Below, piece after piece: positions 26,182 through 36,640 of a stretch of DNA of 64,000 bases. The notes below the pieces were generated by a model, which was not told the origin of the DNA, did not search any database, and saw nothing but the letters and a program-made list of their open reading frames with translations. Position 1 is the stretch's first letter. Each line of letters begins with the position of its first letter. The translations under genes and the position numbers were made by a program. The DNA is taken from contig NZ_JUET01000119.1 of assembly GCF_001006485.1 (NCBI RefSeq), positions 124,001 to 188,000 of the forward strand. Reading direction: 5' to 3'. This DNA comes from Tannerella forsythia. Its GTDB lineage: Bacteria > Bacteroidota > Bacteroidia > Bacteroidales > Tannerellaceae.

Positions 26182-27557
26182 CGGCTTTGCAATATTTGAC
26201 AGACAGGTTCTACCAGCCGGTCGATATCGCCGGCACCGAGCATCAGAAGGACCTCATACGTGCCGTTGGCGATGATGCCCGGCAATTCTTCTTTCGTACA
26301 GCATCGTTTGTCGGCGATCGTCACCTTGTCGAGAATCATTTGCGAGGTAACCCCCGGAATCGGTTCCTCACGCGCCGGATAGATGTCCAGCAGGATCAGC
26401 TCATCGAGGAGCGAAAGGCTTGAGGCAAACTCATCGGCAAAATCGCGTGTACGGGTATACAGGTGCGGCTGAAAAACACCCGTCACTTTGCGCCCGGCAT
26501 ACAGTTCCCTGACAGACGCGATACTGTTCTGCAACTCCTGCGGGTGATGCGCGTAGTCATCGATCACTACGATATGTTCCTTCTTCAAACGAATATCGAA
26601 ACGCCGTTCGACCCCCGCGAATGATTGCATCGCCGCGCGAATTTCGTCGGGACGAACTCCGTTTAACCAAGCCAGCGCAATAGCCAAAAGACTGTTTTCA
26701 ATATTGACACGCGCCGGCACTCCTAACGAAATATCCGGTATGCGAATGTCGCGGCCCACAAAGTCGAACACGATTTCTCCGTTTCCGACACGGATATGTT
26801 CGGCATGAAAATCGGCCGTCTCATCCGATGCGGAGTAAGTATAAAGAGTGACATCGTTTTGGAGACGAGGAACGAGATCGACTCCCTTTTTTAAGATGAG
26901 TGTACCTCCGGGACGGATCAACGAAGTAAACTTTTCAAAACTTTCGCGGTAGGCTTCCGGCGTACCGTATATGTCAAGGTGGTCGGGGTCGGCCGAAGTG
27001 ATTCCGGCCATATAGGGCGTCAGATGATGAAAAGAACGGTCGAACTCATCAGCTTCAATGACCGTCAGGTCACTGTGTTCCGAAAGCAGCAGGTTGCTGT
27101 CGTAATTCTTCAGGATGCCTCCCAAGAAAGCGTTGCCGTCGACATGCGACTGCTTCAACAAATGCGCCGTCATAGACGATACGGTTGTCTTTCCATGGGT
27201 TCCGGCAATGCAAATTCCACGCGCCGAGCGGGTAATCAGCCCGAGTAGCTGCGAACGTTTCAAGACTTCGAAGCCGTGCGACCGGAAATAGGTAAGCTCA
27301 CGATGCGTGTCCGGGACAGCAGGAGTATAGACGACGAGGGTTTTCTCAGGCATCCTGAATGCCTCGGGAATTTGTTCTGCATCATCCGCATAATGAATCT
27401 CCGCGCCTTCGTCGCAGAGATGTTTCGTCAGTTTTGAAGGGGTGCGGTCATACCCTGCCACCCGAAAACCTTTCGCGAGGAAATAACGAATGAGGGAACT
27501 CATGCCGATACCGCCTGCACCGACAAAATAAATCGATTGTATCTGGTCTATCTTCAT
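26178..27557 (-). CDS. murC: UDP-N-acetylmuramate--L-alanine ligase MurC
   Basis: A 459-aa Mur ligase that adds L-Ala to UDP-MurNAc using ATP. It shows the N-terminal Rossmann motif GAGGIGMS (residues 13-20), the P-loop GTHGKTT at 119-125, the central HHLTP and DPDHLDIYG motifs, and the YAHHPQE motif near residue 335. Full length for the family. It overlaps murG by 4 bp and ftsQ by 4 bp. Confidence 0.97.
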   Translation of the reverse strand: MKIDQIQSIYFVGAGGIGMSSLIRYFLAKGFRVAGYDRTPSKLTKHLCDEGAEIHYADDAEQIPEAFRMPEKTLVVYTPAVPDTHRELTYFRSHGFEVLKRSQLLGLITRSARGICIAGTHGKTTVSSMTAHLLKQSHVDGNAFLGGILKNYDSNLLLSEHSDLTVIEADEFDRSFHHLTPYMAGITSADPDHLDIYGTPEAYRESFEKFTSLIRPGGTLILKKGVDLVPRLQNDVTLYTYSASDETADFHAEHIRVGNGEIVFDFVGRDIRIPDISLGVPARVNIENSLLAIALAWLNGVRPDEIRAAMQSFAGVERRFDIRLKKEHIVVIDDYAHHPQELQNSIASVRELYAGRKVTGVFQPHLYTRTRDFADEFASSLSLLDELILLDIYPAREEPIPGVTSQMILDKVTIADKRCCTKEELPGIIANGTYEVLLMLGAGDIDRLVEPVCQILQSR

Positions 27558-28669
27558 GATGAATGCTTTTGAATAAGTTTTTCAATTTCGTCGACGATAC
27601 GTTCTGCGCTTCCGTGCTGTGCCAGCTGCCCGATATGTTCACCGAACGACTGAAGACGTTGCGTATCGGCCATCAGTTCCTTAATCGTATCGGCCAGGCG
27701 GGTGCCGGCTTCTTTATCGGGAAGCAGAACGGCTCCCTGCCGATCGACTACGGCCAACGCATTTTTCGTCTGATGATCTTCCGCCACGTTGGGAGAAGGG
27801 ATGAGAATGGCCGGTTTCTTGAGCAGACACAGCTCGGATATCGTACCGGCACCGGCCCGTGATACGACGAGGTCGGCAGCGGCATAAGCATAATCCATCC
27901 GCGATATAAAGTCGGAATACCAAAGCAGCCCCCGCGTATCTTTCCCCACTAATTGTCGCTTAATATCTTCGTAGTAATATCGTCCGGTTTGCCAAATGGG
28001 CTGAATACCGGAAGCGATCAGATCGTCCAGACCGTACAGCATGCCGGTATTCATCGTACGTGCACCAAGGCTTCCACCGATCATCAAGACGGTTGGTTTG
28101 GCAGGATTCAACCGGAAGAAACCGAATGCTTCTTCTCTTTTTTCGAGACCGTGTTCAAGGTCTTTCCGTACCGGGTTGCCGGTCAAAACAATCTTTTCCG
28201 CAGGGAAGAAACGCTCCATGCCTTCGTAGGCCACGCATATTTTAGAGGCGCGTTTGCTTAACAGCTTATTCGTGACGCCGGCATACGAGTTCTGCTCCTG
28301 GATAAGGGTCGGTATACCTGCCGAAGCTGCCGCCCAAAGTAGCGGTCCGCTGGCGTAACCGCCGACGCCGATAGCAATGTCGGGACGGAACTCACGAATA
28401 ATCTTCTTAGCCATCCGAAGGCTTTTGAACAATTTGCGTACCACTTCTATATTCTTCCACAAATGCGCCCTGTCAAAGCCACAAATCGGTAACCCGACAA
28501 TGGAATATCCGGCAGCCGGTACACGTTCCATTTCCATCCGGTTGTCTGCCCCGACAAAACGTATTTCCGCTTCCGGAAAACGTTGCTTCAACGTATTGGC
28601 AATCGATATGGCCGGAAAAATATGGCCTCCCGTGCCTCCTCCGCTGACGATGATTTTATAGTTGTTCAT
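27554..28669 (-). CDS. murG: UDP-GlcNAc transferase MurG
   Basis: A 371-aa GT-B glycosyltransferase that makes lipid II from lipid I on the inner face of the membrane. The N-terminal G loop GGGTGGH is at 10-16; the second G loop (GGSLGA) is near residue 200; SRAGAGTISEL near residue 268 is the UDP-sugar binding region. The start overlaps the end of ftsW by 14 bp, and the stop overlaps murC by 4 bp. Confidence 0.97.
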   Translation of the reverse strand: MNNYKIIVSGGGTGGHIFPAISIANTLKQRFPEAEIRFVGADNRMEMERVPAAGYSIVGLPICGFDRAHLWKNIEVVRKLFKSLRMAKKIIREFRPDIAIGVGGYASGPLLWAAASAGIPTLIQEQNSYAGVTNKLLSKRASKICVAYEGMERFFPAEKIVLTGNPVRKDLEHGLEKREEAFGFFRLNPAKPTVLMIGGSLGARTMNTGMLYGLDDLIASGIQPIWQTGRYYYEDIKRQLVGKDTRGLLWYSDFISRMDYAYAAADLVVSRAGAGTISELCLLKKPAILIPSPNVAEDHQTKNALAVVDRQGAVLLPDKEAGTRLADTIKELMADTQRLQSFGEHIGQLAQHGSAERIVDEIEKLIQKHSS

Positions 28670-29960
28670 ACTCTCTCTGTCCCCCTGTTTGTTCTATCGT
28701 TTCGACAGCGAATATAGGATTTTCCGACGAGCTTTCTACATATTCCTCCGTATCCGTTTCTTCTTCCTCTTCCTCATCCTCTTCTTCCGGTCCCATGCCT
28801 GCACCAAAATGACTTACACTAAGAATAATTCCTATGTAGATACATGTCAGCATGGTCGACGTTCCTCCACGGCTGATTAACGGCAGCGGCTGACCGGTAA
28901 CAGGAATCAGATTAACGGCAACCGCCATGTTCGTCAATGCCTGAATAACGATCAGCAACCCGCAACCGATCACCAAATATTTGGGGAACAGTTTTTCACA
29001 TCGTCGGGCAATGATCCCGACACGAATCATCAGCATGATATACAACAGCAATACGACAATCCCGCCGACAACCCCCAGTTCCTCGATGATGATGGCGAAG
29101 ATAAAGTCGGAATAAGCCTGCGGCAGAAAATCGCGCTGCACGCTGCGTCCGGGCATCTTACCGAAGAGACCGCCCCGTGCAATTGCGATCTTGGCATGTG
29201 TAACCTGATAGTTTTCGTCGGTGATCACATACGTTTTATCCGTCTGTTCTTTCTCTGCCTCTCCTCTTTCATCGGCATGTTTGATCAGACGATTGCTCCA
29301 CGTTTCCAAACGCGGTAAGAACTTTTCCACCGTTCTCGGTGCGATGGTTGCAACCGCGATAAGCACCACGCCACCCAAAAGTAAATATAACAACAGCTTC
29401 CCGATTCTAACAAGCGAAATCTGTCCGATAAACATCATCAGCAGACACACCATGCCCAACAGAAAAGCAGTTGAAAAATTGTAGAGAAGAATCAGAAAGC
29501 AAATGATACCGACTCCGACAACAATCCATTGGAAGATCGCCTTCTCGGAAAATTTTCCGCGCTTGCTAAGCAGAAAAGCCACATAGACAATGCAGGCAAG
29601 CTTCCCGAATTCGGACGGCTGGAACTGTACGCCGAAGATCTCCAGCCATCGCGAAGCGTCGTTGGCGCTAACTCCGATGATGGGAGTAGCCACCAGCATC
29701 AGGATAGAGAGGGGCATCAGCAGGATCGCAAGAGAATAGTACCTGTAATGAATACGTACCATGCCCAGAATCATCAAAAAGCCTGCCAAGAGAAAAGAGG
29801 CATGCCTCACGATCGGAATCCAGATGTTCGACGTTTTATATGCGAGTGTACTCGTCGCACTGAATACTTCGACGAGCGAAAAGCAACAGAGCAGCAGGAA
29901 AATAATCCATACCGATGTGTCACCATGAAACACTTTTTTAGTCAGATTCGTTTGCGCCAT
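28656..29960 (-). CDS. ftsW: SEDS glycosyltransferase FtsW
   Basis: A 434-aa polytopic membrane protein of the SEDS family, the division-specific peptidoglycan polymerase that works with FtsI. About ten membrane helices are seen. Conserved family regions include GVSANDASRWLEI near residue 95 and, near the C-terminus, LPLISRGGTS. A long acidic Glu/Asp-rich cytoplasmic tail (residues ~393-415) is characteristic of this protein. I start at ATG 29960, 13 bp after murD, because the longer frame has no membrane or family features. Confidence 0.94.
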   Translation of the reverse strand: MAQTNLTKKVFHGDTSVWIIFLLLCCFSLVEVFSATSTLAYKTSNIWIPIVRHASFLLAGFLMILGMVRIHYRYYSLAILLMPLSILMLVATPIIGVSANDASRWLEIFGVQFQPSEFGKLACIVYVAFLLSKRGKFSEKAIFQWIVVGVGIICFLILLYNFSTAFLLGMVCLLMMFIGQISLVRIGKLLLYLLLGGVVLIAVATIAPRTVEKFLPRLETWSNRLIKHADERGEAEKEQTDKTYVITDENYQVTHAKIAIARGGLFGKMPGRSVQRDFLPQAYSDFIFAIIIEELGVVGGIVVLLLYIMLMIRVGIIARRCEKLFPKYLVIGCGLLIVIQALTNMAVAVNLIPVTGQPLPLISRGGTSTMLTCIYIGIILSVSHFGAGMGPEEEDEEEEEETDTEEYVESSSENPIFAVETIEQTGGQREYEQL

Positions 29961-29973
29961 CCTGCTTGACGAA

Positions 29974-31311
29974 TTACAAGTTACGTACACACTTCTTGAA
30001 TTGATCGCCGCGATCCTCGTAATTATCGAACAAATCGAAGCTGGCACAGCATGGCGAAAGCAGTACGGTATCACCTTTCTCGGCTAAGCGGTAAGCCTTG
30101 TTAACAGCCTCTTCCATCGAGCCGGCATCCTCTATCCGGGCGATCTTTCCATCGAAGAAGGCGTGCAGTTTCCGATTGTCTACTCCCAGAAAAATCAATG
30201 CACGCACTTTTTTTAATACAAGCGCTTCAATCTCGGAATAATCGTTGCCTTTATCCGTACCTCCCAAAATAAGCACCATCCTGGTATTGATGCTCTGCAA
30301 GGCATACCAGCACGAATTGACGTTGGTCGCTTTCGAGTCGTTGATGTAATCGACGCCTCGTATACGTGCAACCATCTCCAGACGATGCGCCACACCGGGG
30401 AAACCGCTCAGAGACGCTCTGATCTTCTCGTCGCGGATGTCCAGAATCTTCGCGGCGATGCCGGCAGCCATCGTATTATAAAGGTTATGCGTTCCTCTGA
30501 GGGCGATTGCTTCTTGATCCATAGTGAATGTTCCGTTTAACGTTTGGATTATCATTTGTTTTTCTTTGATATAGCCTTTCAACTCCGGATGAAACGTATC
30601 GGAGAACGGATACGTTGTTGCTTTCGGACGATGCCGCTCCATTTCCTTTCGGATGATGGGGTCATCGTTCCAATAAATAAACGCATCTTTCTCTGTCTGA
30701 TTACGGAGAATACGAAATTTAGCATCGATGTAGTTTTGCATACAATGCTGATAGCGATCTAAATGGTCGGGCGTGATATTCAGCAATACGGCAATATCGG
30801 CCTTGAACTCATACATGTTGTCCAACTGAAAACTGCTCAATTCTATTACATAATACGCGTGCGGCGATTCAGCCACCTGAAACGCCAGACTGTTCCCGAC
30901 ATTCCCTGCTAACCCTACGTCCAGCCCGGCTTCTTTGAGGATATGGTAGGTAAGTAAGGTCGTTGTTGTCTTGCCGTTGCTTCCGGTGATACAGATCATC
31001 GTCGCATCCGTATAACGCCCGGCAAATTCAATTTCGGAAATGATCGGGATACCTCTCTCCATCGCTTTCTTCACGACAGGTGCCTTATCCGGAATACCGG
31101 GACTCTTAATGATCTCATCCGCGTTGAGGATGGCCGACTCAGTGTGTCCGCCCTCTTCCCAAAGAATCCCACGTTCATCCATGATCTGTTTATATTTCGG
31201 CAAGATGCTTCCGTAGTCCGAAACAAACACATCGTAACCTTTCGCCTTAGCCAGCACCGAAGCTCCCGCTCCGCTCTCTCCCGCTCCCAATATAACCATT
31301 CGCTTTTTCAT
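29974..31311 (-). CDS. murD: UDP-MurNAc-L-alanine--D-glutamate ligase MurD
   Basis: A 445-aa Mur ligase that adds D-Glu. The N-terminal domain has GAGESGAG (9-16); the ATP loop GSNGKTT is at 110-116; NITPDHLDRY near 186 and the C-terminal LSPCCASFDLFDNYEDRG region, which binds substrate, are intact. It lies 2 bp after mraY. Confidence 0.96.
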   Translation of the reverse strand: MKKRMVILGAGESGAGASVLAKAKGYDVFVSDYGSILPKYKQIMDERGILWEEGGHTESAILNADEIIKSPGIPDKAPVVKKAMERGIPIISEIEFAGRYTDATMICITGSNGKTTTTLLTYHILKEAGLDVGLAGNVGNSLAFQVAESPHAYYVIELSSFQLDNMYEFKADIAVLLNITPDHLDRYQHCMQNYIDAKFRILRNQTEKDAFIYWNDDPIIRKEMERHRPKATTYPFSDTFHPELKGYIKEKQMIIQTLNGTFTMDQEAIALRGTHNLYNTMAAGIAAKILDIRDEKIRASLSGFPGVAHRLEMVARIRGVDYINDSKATNVNSCWYALQSINTRMVLILGGTDKGNDYSEIEALVLKKVRALIFLGVDNRKLHAFFDGKIARIEDAGSMEEAVNKAYRLAEKGDTVLLSPCCASFDLFDNYEDRGDQFKKCVRNL

Positions 31312-31313
31312 GA

Positions 31314-32579
31314 TTACCGCACTTTTAACGTAATGATAGCGACAGCTGCCAAAATAATTCCGATGAGCCAGAATCGGACAACGATTTTAGACTCGGGAAT
31401 AACATTATACGGCTTTTGTATCAGCGCTTGTATGCCGCTCTTTCCCGGTTTCTGGAAATGATGATGCAAGGGAGTCATTTTAAATACTCGTCTTCCTTCG
31501 CCGTATCGCTTTTTCGTATACTTGAAATAGGCTACCTGAATCATGACCGAGAGCGTTTCGGCGAAGAACACGCCACAAAGGATCGGGATAAGCAACTCCT
31601 TATGGATAATGATGGCAAAGACCGCGATGATTCCCCCCAAAGTCAAGCTTCCCGTATCTCCCATAAACACCTGAGCAGGGTAAGCATTGTACCAAAGGAA
31701 ACCGATTGTCGCTCCGATAAATGCCGAAGCAAAGATCACCAATTCCTCCGCTCCGGGGATAAACATGATATTCAGGAACGAGGCAAACTCGAAATGCGAA
31801 GAAGTATATGCCAATATACCAAGCGCCACCCCGATGATGGCGGAGCTGCCGGCCGCCAGACCATCAAGACCGTCAGTCAGGTTCGTACCATTCGAAACAG
31901 CCGTTACGACAAAGATGGTAATCAGGATAAAAATGATCCATGTCACTTCCGTTTTGTAATCTCCGACCCACTCTGCCAAAACAGCATAATCGAAATTATT
32001 GTTTTTGACAAACGGAATGGTCGTCTTGGTCGACTTGATCATATCGGGGTGAAACCGTACTTCTTCGAGGGTGTTTTCCGAAGCACTGCGTATCTCCATA
32101 TTTTCCCGGATCACCGCGTCCGGACTGAAATAGAGCGTCAGCCCGACGATCAGCCCCAGACCGACCTGCGCAACGATCTTAAACCGCCCGTGCAACCCTT
32201 CTTTATCTTTTTTGAAGACTTTGATGTAATCGTCGGCAAAGCCTAAAGCCCCCAGCCACATGGTCGTGATCAGCATAATAATGAGATAGATATTATTAAG
32301 CCGTGCAAACAGCAGGATCGGGATAATGATCGCAATGATGATAATAATTCCTCCCATCGTCGGAGTACCTTTCTTACTCATCTGCCCTTCAAGACCGAGA
32401 TTGCGAACGACCTCTCCGATTTGCAATTTTTGTAGTTTGTCGATGATCCGGCGTCCGATAGTTGTCGAGATAAACAAGGCCAAAATAAACGCCATCACGG
32501 AGCGGAACGAGACGTATTTGAATACGCCGGCTCCGGGAATATCAAGTTGATCGAGATAGTTAAACAGTTCGTAAAGCAT
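31314..32579 (-). CDS. mraY: Phospho-MurNAc-pentapeptide transferase MraY
   Basis: A 421-aa membrane enzyme that transfers phospho-MurNAc-pentapeptide to undecaprenyl phosphate, giving lipid I. About ten helices. The catalytic Asp motif [10 protein letters not shown] is near residue 235, and the MTPLHHHFQ histidine loop is near residue 370. ATG 32579 (MLYELFNYL) is chosen, 7 bp after murE; the frame upstream would overlap murE. Length matches other Bacteroidetes MraY. Confidence 0.96.
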   Translation of the reverse strand: MLYELFNYLDQLDIPGAGVFKYVSFRSVMAFILALFISTTIGRRIIDKLQKLQIGEVVRNLGLEGQMSKKGTPTMGGIIIIIAIIIPILLFARLNNIYLIIMLITTMWLGALGFADDYIKVFKKDKEGLHGRFKIVAQVGLGLIVGLTLYFSPDAVIRENMEIRSASENTLEEVRFHPDMIKSTKTTIPFVKNNNFDYAVLAEWVGDYKTEVTWIIFILITIFVVTAVSNGTNLTDGLDGLAAGSSAIIGVALGILAYTSSHFEFASFLNIMFIPGAEELVIFASAFIGATIGFLWYNAYPAQVFMGDTGSLTLGGIIAVFAIIIHKELLIPILCGVFFAETLSVMIQVAYFKYTKKRYGEGRRVFKMTPLHHHFQKPGKSGIQALIQKPYNVIPESKIVVRFWLIGIILAAVAIITLKVR

Positions 32580-32586
32580 GGTGATA

Positions 32587-34050
32587 TTATGGATGTTGAG
32601 TTGCAAAAATAGTTCGTAAAATCTCGCGATCGTCGAAGTGATGTTTTATCCCGTTGATTTCCTGATAGTCTTCATGACCTTTGCCGGCTACCAGAATCAC
32701 ATCGCCTTTCTTCGCTAAACAAACGGCGGTTTTGATAGCCTGCTTACGATCGGTAATGCAAAGCGTATGCTCCGAATCGACAGGTGACAATCCTGCCAGC
32801 ATCTCTTCTATGATAGCATCCGGATCTTCGAAACGCGGATTATCGGAGGTAAGAATCAGTTGGTCGCTATGTTTTGCGGCTTCTTTGGCCATCAGCGGAC
32901 GCTTGCCTTTGTCCCGGTTTCCTCCGGCGCCAACGACCGTTATAACGCGTCCGTTACCGCGTAGTACATCGTGAATACTGTTCAATACATTGGTCAAAGC
33001 ATCCGGTGTGTGCGCATAGTCGACAATCGCCGTATATCCGAGAAGGGAAGGGATGGTCTCGAAACGTCCGGTGACGGGGCGCAGATCACTCAGTACCACG
33101 AGCACCGCCTCCGGATCTTGTCCCAAAGTGACGGCCGTACCGTAGACGGCCAGCAGATTCGAGGCATTGAAACGCCCGACAAAATGAACGGCAACCTCTC
33201 TATCGTTAATCAGAAGCTCTGTCCCTTCGAAATGTGTCTCCAGTATTTTCCCTTTGAAATCGGCGACGGTCTGCAATGAATACGTTCGTTTCGTTGCGGC
33301 CGTATTTTGCAGCATCACCATCCCGGATTTCTCGTCAGCATTCGTTAAGGCAAATGCGGCAGCCGGCAGATCGTCGAAGAATCTTTTTTTCGCTTTCAGA
33401 TAATGTTCAACCGTTTTATGATAGTCCAAATGATCGCGGGAGAGGTTTGTAAAAACACCTCCCCGATATGTCAGTCCACTGATACGTTGCTGGTCGATGG
33501 CATGTGAGCTGACCTCCATGAACACATAGGTGCACCCGGCTTTAGCCATCTGTGCCACGAGCGCATGCAGCGTCACGGCATCGGGGGTGGTATGAGTTGT
33601 CGGTATCGCTTCTTGGCCTATATAGTTGCATACCGTAGAGATCAGTCCGCACTTGTATCCCAAGCGACCGAATAAATGATAGAGCAACGTTGCGACGGTT
33701 GTTTTTCCATTTGTTCCGGTTACCCCGATCAATGTCAGCTTCGACGACGGATGGTCATACCATGTATCCAACAGCATGCCGAGGGCTTGCGCCGTATCGG
33801 GAACGACAACGAACGGCACGTCGCATGTCCCGAGCTGTTCCGGTATTTTCTCGCATACAATCGCCCCCGCCCCTTTTTCTATGGCCTTTCCGATATAATC
33901 ATGTCCGTCAACAGTCGTTCCGCTGACAGCGACAAAGAGCATACCTTTACTTATTTGGCGCGAGTCGGAATGAATACCCGATATTTCGCAAACGTCATCG
34001 CCCTGAATGCGCTTTATAGGTAAGTGCTTTATTAATGTTTTTAATTTCAT
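32587..34050 (-). CDS. murE: UDP-MurNAc-tripeptide synthetase MurE (meso-DAP type)
   Basis: A 487-aa Mur ligase for the third stem residue. The ATP loop GTNGKTT is at 112-118, TTPD near 155 and [10 protein letters not shown] near 202. The C-terminal substrate motif DNPR at 403-406 is that of enzymes adding meso-diaminopimelate; lysine-adding enzymes have D(D/N)P(N/A). So the peptidoglycan is predicted to be of the meso-DAP type. It follows ftsI by 12 bp. Confidence 0.96.
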   Translation of the reverse strand: MKLKTLIKHLPIKRIQGDDVCEISGIHSDSRQISKGMLFVAVSGTTVDGHDYIGKAIEKGAGAIVCEKIPEQLGTCDVPFVVVPDTAQALGMLLDTWYDHPSSKLTLIGVTGTNGKTTVATLLYHLFGRLGYKCGLISTVCNYIGQEAIPTTHTTPDAVTLHALVAQMAKAGCTYVFMEVSSHAIDQQRISGLTYRGGVFTNLSRDHLDYHKTVEHYLKAKKRFFDDLPAAAFALTNADEKSGMVMLQNTAATKRTYSLQTVADFKGKILETHFEGTELLINDREVAVHFVGRFNASNLLAVYGTAVTLGQDPEAVLVVLSDLRPVTGRFETIPSLLGYTAIVDYAHTPDALTNVLNSIHDVLRGNGRVITVVGAGGNRDKGKRPLMAKEAAKHSDQLILTSDNPRFEDPDAIIEEMLAGLSPVDSEHTLCITDRKQAIKTAVCLAKKGDVILVAGKGHEDYQEINGIKHHFDDREILRTIFATQHP

Positions 34051-34062
34051 TGTTCTGTTTCT

Positions 34063-36273
34063 TTAATCTTTTAATACGATTTCGACCGTTTGTCCTTTCA
34101 CGACTCGCTGACCGGGCGCAACAGACTGCGAAACGACCTGTCCTCTGCCCGAAAGACTGACACGAAGCCCTGATTTCTCCAATGCATATACGGCATCTCT
34201 GGCTCCCATACCCACGACATACGGCACCAATCCCTTGCGGACTGTCAGTTCTCTTACCCGAAGCGTATCTTTTCCGGCACTACATCCGTAAATGGCATAT
34301 TCGGAAGCGATTCGCTTCGACGATGCGTGAATATCCAGTTCCTCTATCACATACTTTGCGGCGCGTGCATCGCCGTTCTTCACGGCAGGTACCGCCACAC
34401 AGCCTGCCTCTTTCGTCATGGCACGAAGGTTCAATGTGATCTGATACGAGTATGTTTTTTCCGCAATCTCTTTGAAGATCGTGCCGGCCATCAACCCGCC
34501 CGAAGGCGATCCGTTACGCGGTCTCGAGACAACGACAATACACGAATACTTCGGGTTTTCGTAAGGGAAGTATCCGCAAAACGACACATTATGCGCCGTG
34601 CTCGACGCGGCAATCTGTGCCGTACCTGTTTTTCCGGCTATGGTTACGACGTCCGATCCGGCCGGTTTGCCCGTACCGTCACGACGCCCGTCAGGGTCTT
34701 TGTAATTCACAACATTGTAAAGCATCTCCTGTATTATTTTCAGGGTACGGGGAGAACAGATAGACGGACGGATGACTTCGGTCGAGAAAGATTGGACTTC
34801 TTTACCGTTGTGCGTGACACTCTTCACAAACATGGGGCGTACCATCTTACCGTTGTTCGCTATGGCGTTGAAAAAAGTCAGGGTGTTGATCGGGGGGATT
34901 TGCACTTCGTAGCCGAACGACATCCACGGCAAGGTCAGTTTCGACCAGTTCGGGCTCTCCGGTGTACGTATCTTGGCACGTCCCGCTCCCGGTATTTCCA
35001 AACGGAGATCGGCGTCTATTCCCGTTCGTTTGAGGCCATCCGTAAATTTTTTCGGGTGGCTTCCGTAACCTTTCAACACCACTTTAGCAATTCCCACATT
35101 GGAAGAGTACCAGATACTTTGAGCCGCCGTGATCGTTCCGTATCCTCCTCGATGAGCGTTATGATCTCTGATGGTGCGTCCGTTGATGGTGTAGGTTCCG
35201 CTTCCGACATCAATCGGCGTTCCGGGAGTACATATCTCGTCTTCAACGGCTACCATCATGGCGGCAACCTTGAAGGTCGAGCCGGGTTCGATTTCGTCGG
35301 CCACGGCATGGTTTTTCGTTTCGGTATAGACACCGGGACGTACGCGCTCCATATTGGATATCGCCTTGATTTCACCGGTCTGCACCTCCATGACCACAGC
35401 GATGCCGGAAGCCGCATCCAATTCTTTCAGCTTATTCACCAGGGCCTTCTCAGTCAAGTCTTGTATATGCGTGTCGATGGTTGTTTGGATATCCAACCCA
35501 TCGACCGGCTCCTGAGCAATCACATTGGTCCACCGGCCACCCACGCGCATCACGGAGTTATAACCCACCTGACCGTGCAGCAGCGTATCGTATTCGAGTT
35601 CAAGACCATTTTTACCTTTTGAGAGTCCCCCCGTCTCTATCTCGTTGTAGATGTCGCCGATAGTACGCGAAGCTAACGTACCGAACAACTTCTGTCGTTG
35701 TACCATCTCTTTTTCGTAAAGTCCGCTCACATTCCGGCCGAGCCGGAAAAAGGGATATTGGCGAATTTCCTTTAGATCAGTATATGAAACACGTCCTTCG
35801 TACACCGGATATTGACGGCTTTTCGACTTGAGTCCACGCAGCAAATGGGCTTTATAACCTGCTGCCGATCGGTTTTTAAGTTTGCGTGAAAGACGGTAAG
35901 CAAGGGAATCGATTCCGTTGCGCGACGAATGCATGAACGTATCGATGGAGGCTTTCGATTTTCCGGTTCCTTTTTGAAACCCACTGGCCTGAAAATCCAT
36001 GTACAGGTAATATCGGGGCACACTGGTTGCTAACAGTTTTCCGTCGGCCGAATAAATATTTCCGCGGTTAGGGTTCACCAACCGATTGGGTTTTTTCTGG
36101 CTCTCGGCCACCTTGTTCCATTGGTCTTTTTCGGCAAAAGCAATTTTGAAAGTAAAGAAAAGAATCCCGATGACGACCGGTAGAAGCAGTAACATCACCA
36201 TCAGGTAACGTGCCAAAACATGTCCGTCGCCCGATTCTTTTTCTTCCATTTCTTCTTTCTCAAAACTCGCCAT
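34063..36273 (-). CDS. ftsI: Penicillin-binding protein (FtsI/PBP3) with PASTA domain
   Basis: A 736-aa bitopic class B PBP, the septal transpeptidase. One membrane helix (residues ~22-45), the PBP dimerisation domain, then the transpeptidase domain with Ser332 in STFK (332-335), SSN (390-392) and KTG (548-550). The C-terminal ~65 residues (VPYVVGMGARDAVY, then GQTVEIVLKD) form a PASTA domain, common in Bacteroidetes but absent from E. coli FtsI. It lies 6 bp after the ftsL-like gene and is read with FtsW as its polymerase partner. Confidence 0.96.
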   Translation of the reverse strand: MASFEKEEMEEKESGDGHVLARYLMVMLLLLPVVIGILFFTFKIAFAEKDQWNKVAESQKKPNRLVNPNRGNIYSADGKLLATSVPRYYLYMDFQASGFQKGTGKSKASIDTFMHSSRNGIDSLAYRLSRKLKNRSAAGYKAHLLRGLKSKSRQYPVYEGRVSYTDLKEIRQYPFFRLGRNVSGLYEKEMVQRQKLFGTLASRTIGDIYNEIETGGLSKGKNGLELEYDTLLHGQVGYNSVMRVGGRWTNVIAQEPVDGLDIQTTIDTHIQDLTEKALVNKLKELDAASGIAVVMEVQTGEIKAISNMERVRPGVYTETKNHAVADEIEPGSTFKVAAMMVAVEDEICTPGTPIDVGSGTYTINGRTIRDHNAHRGGYGTITAAQSIWYSSNVGIAKVVLKGYGSHPKKFTDGLKRTGIDADLRLEIPGAGRAKIRTPESPNWSKLTLPWMSFGYEVQIPPINTLTFFNAIANNGKMVRPMFVKSVTHNGKEVQSFSTEVIRPSICSPRTLKIIQEMLYNVVNYKDPDGRRDGTGKPAGSDVVTIAGKTGTAQIAASSTAHNVSFCGYFPYENPKYSCIVVVSRPRNGSPSGGLMAGTIFKEIAEKTYSYQITLNLRAMTKEAGCVAVPAVKNGDARAAKYVIEELDIHASSKRIASEYAIYGCSAGKDTLRVRELTVRKGLVPYVVGMGARDAVYALEKSGLRVSLSGRGQVVSQSVAPGQRVVKGQTVEIVLKD

Positions 36274-36279
36274 ACGGTG

Positions 36280-36633
36280 TTATTTCTGTATGATATAAGG
36301 AGGTGTCTGAGGACTTTCCAGGTCCAGCCCTTTTTCTCTCACCAACAGTTCAATCTGTGACAGGCGATTATTCCCGATCAGTTGCCCCGAAACGGCCAGT
36401 GACTCATATTTCACATCTTTCAGTTCCTGTTGCAACTTATCGATTTCGCGCAGTTTCAACAAACACGTATAGCGATTGCTGATAAACATAAGCATCAAAC
36501 CGACGATTAGTACAATCAATTTCGTATGCCGGACAATAAAATCTTCTTTCAGAATACCTCCTCCCAGAATATAGAGCGGAGATAAGTGCCGTTTCTTTTT
36601 CTGTCGTATTTTGTTTGTTTCATTCATGCGCAT
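36280..36633 (-). CDS. ftsL: FtsL-like divisome protein
   Basis: A ~117-aa small bitopic protein: a basic cytoplasmic N-terminus (RQKKKRH), one membrane helix (HTKLIVLIVGLMLMF) and a periplasmic coiled-coil (LREIDKLQQELKDVKYES). This plan and its place between rsmH and ftsI identify it as the FtsL counterpart, a scaffold for FtsQ and FtsW/FtsI; primary-sequence similarity is weak, as usual for FtsL. The start is uncertain: ATGs exist at 36633 and 36627, and at 36672, which would overlap rsmH by 32 bp. Confidence 0.82.
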   Translation of the reverse strand: MRMNETNKIRQKKKRHLSPLYILGGGILKEDFIVRHTKLIVLIVGLMLMFISNRYTCLLKLREIDKLQQELKDVKYESLAVSGQLIGNNRLSQIELLVREKGLDLESPQTPPYIIQK

Positions 36634-36640
36634 GCGGTGT

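Noticed and set aside
31416-32246. A 276-codon plus-strand frame
   Set aside because: Antisense to mraY; no signal, domain or ribosome site.
34327-35622. A 431-codon plus-strand frame
   Set aside because: Entirely antisense to ftsI, whose catalytic motifs are intact; the product has no recognisable features.
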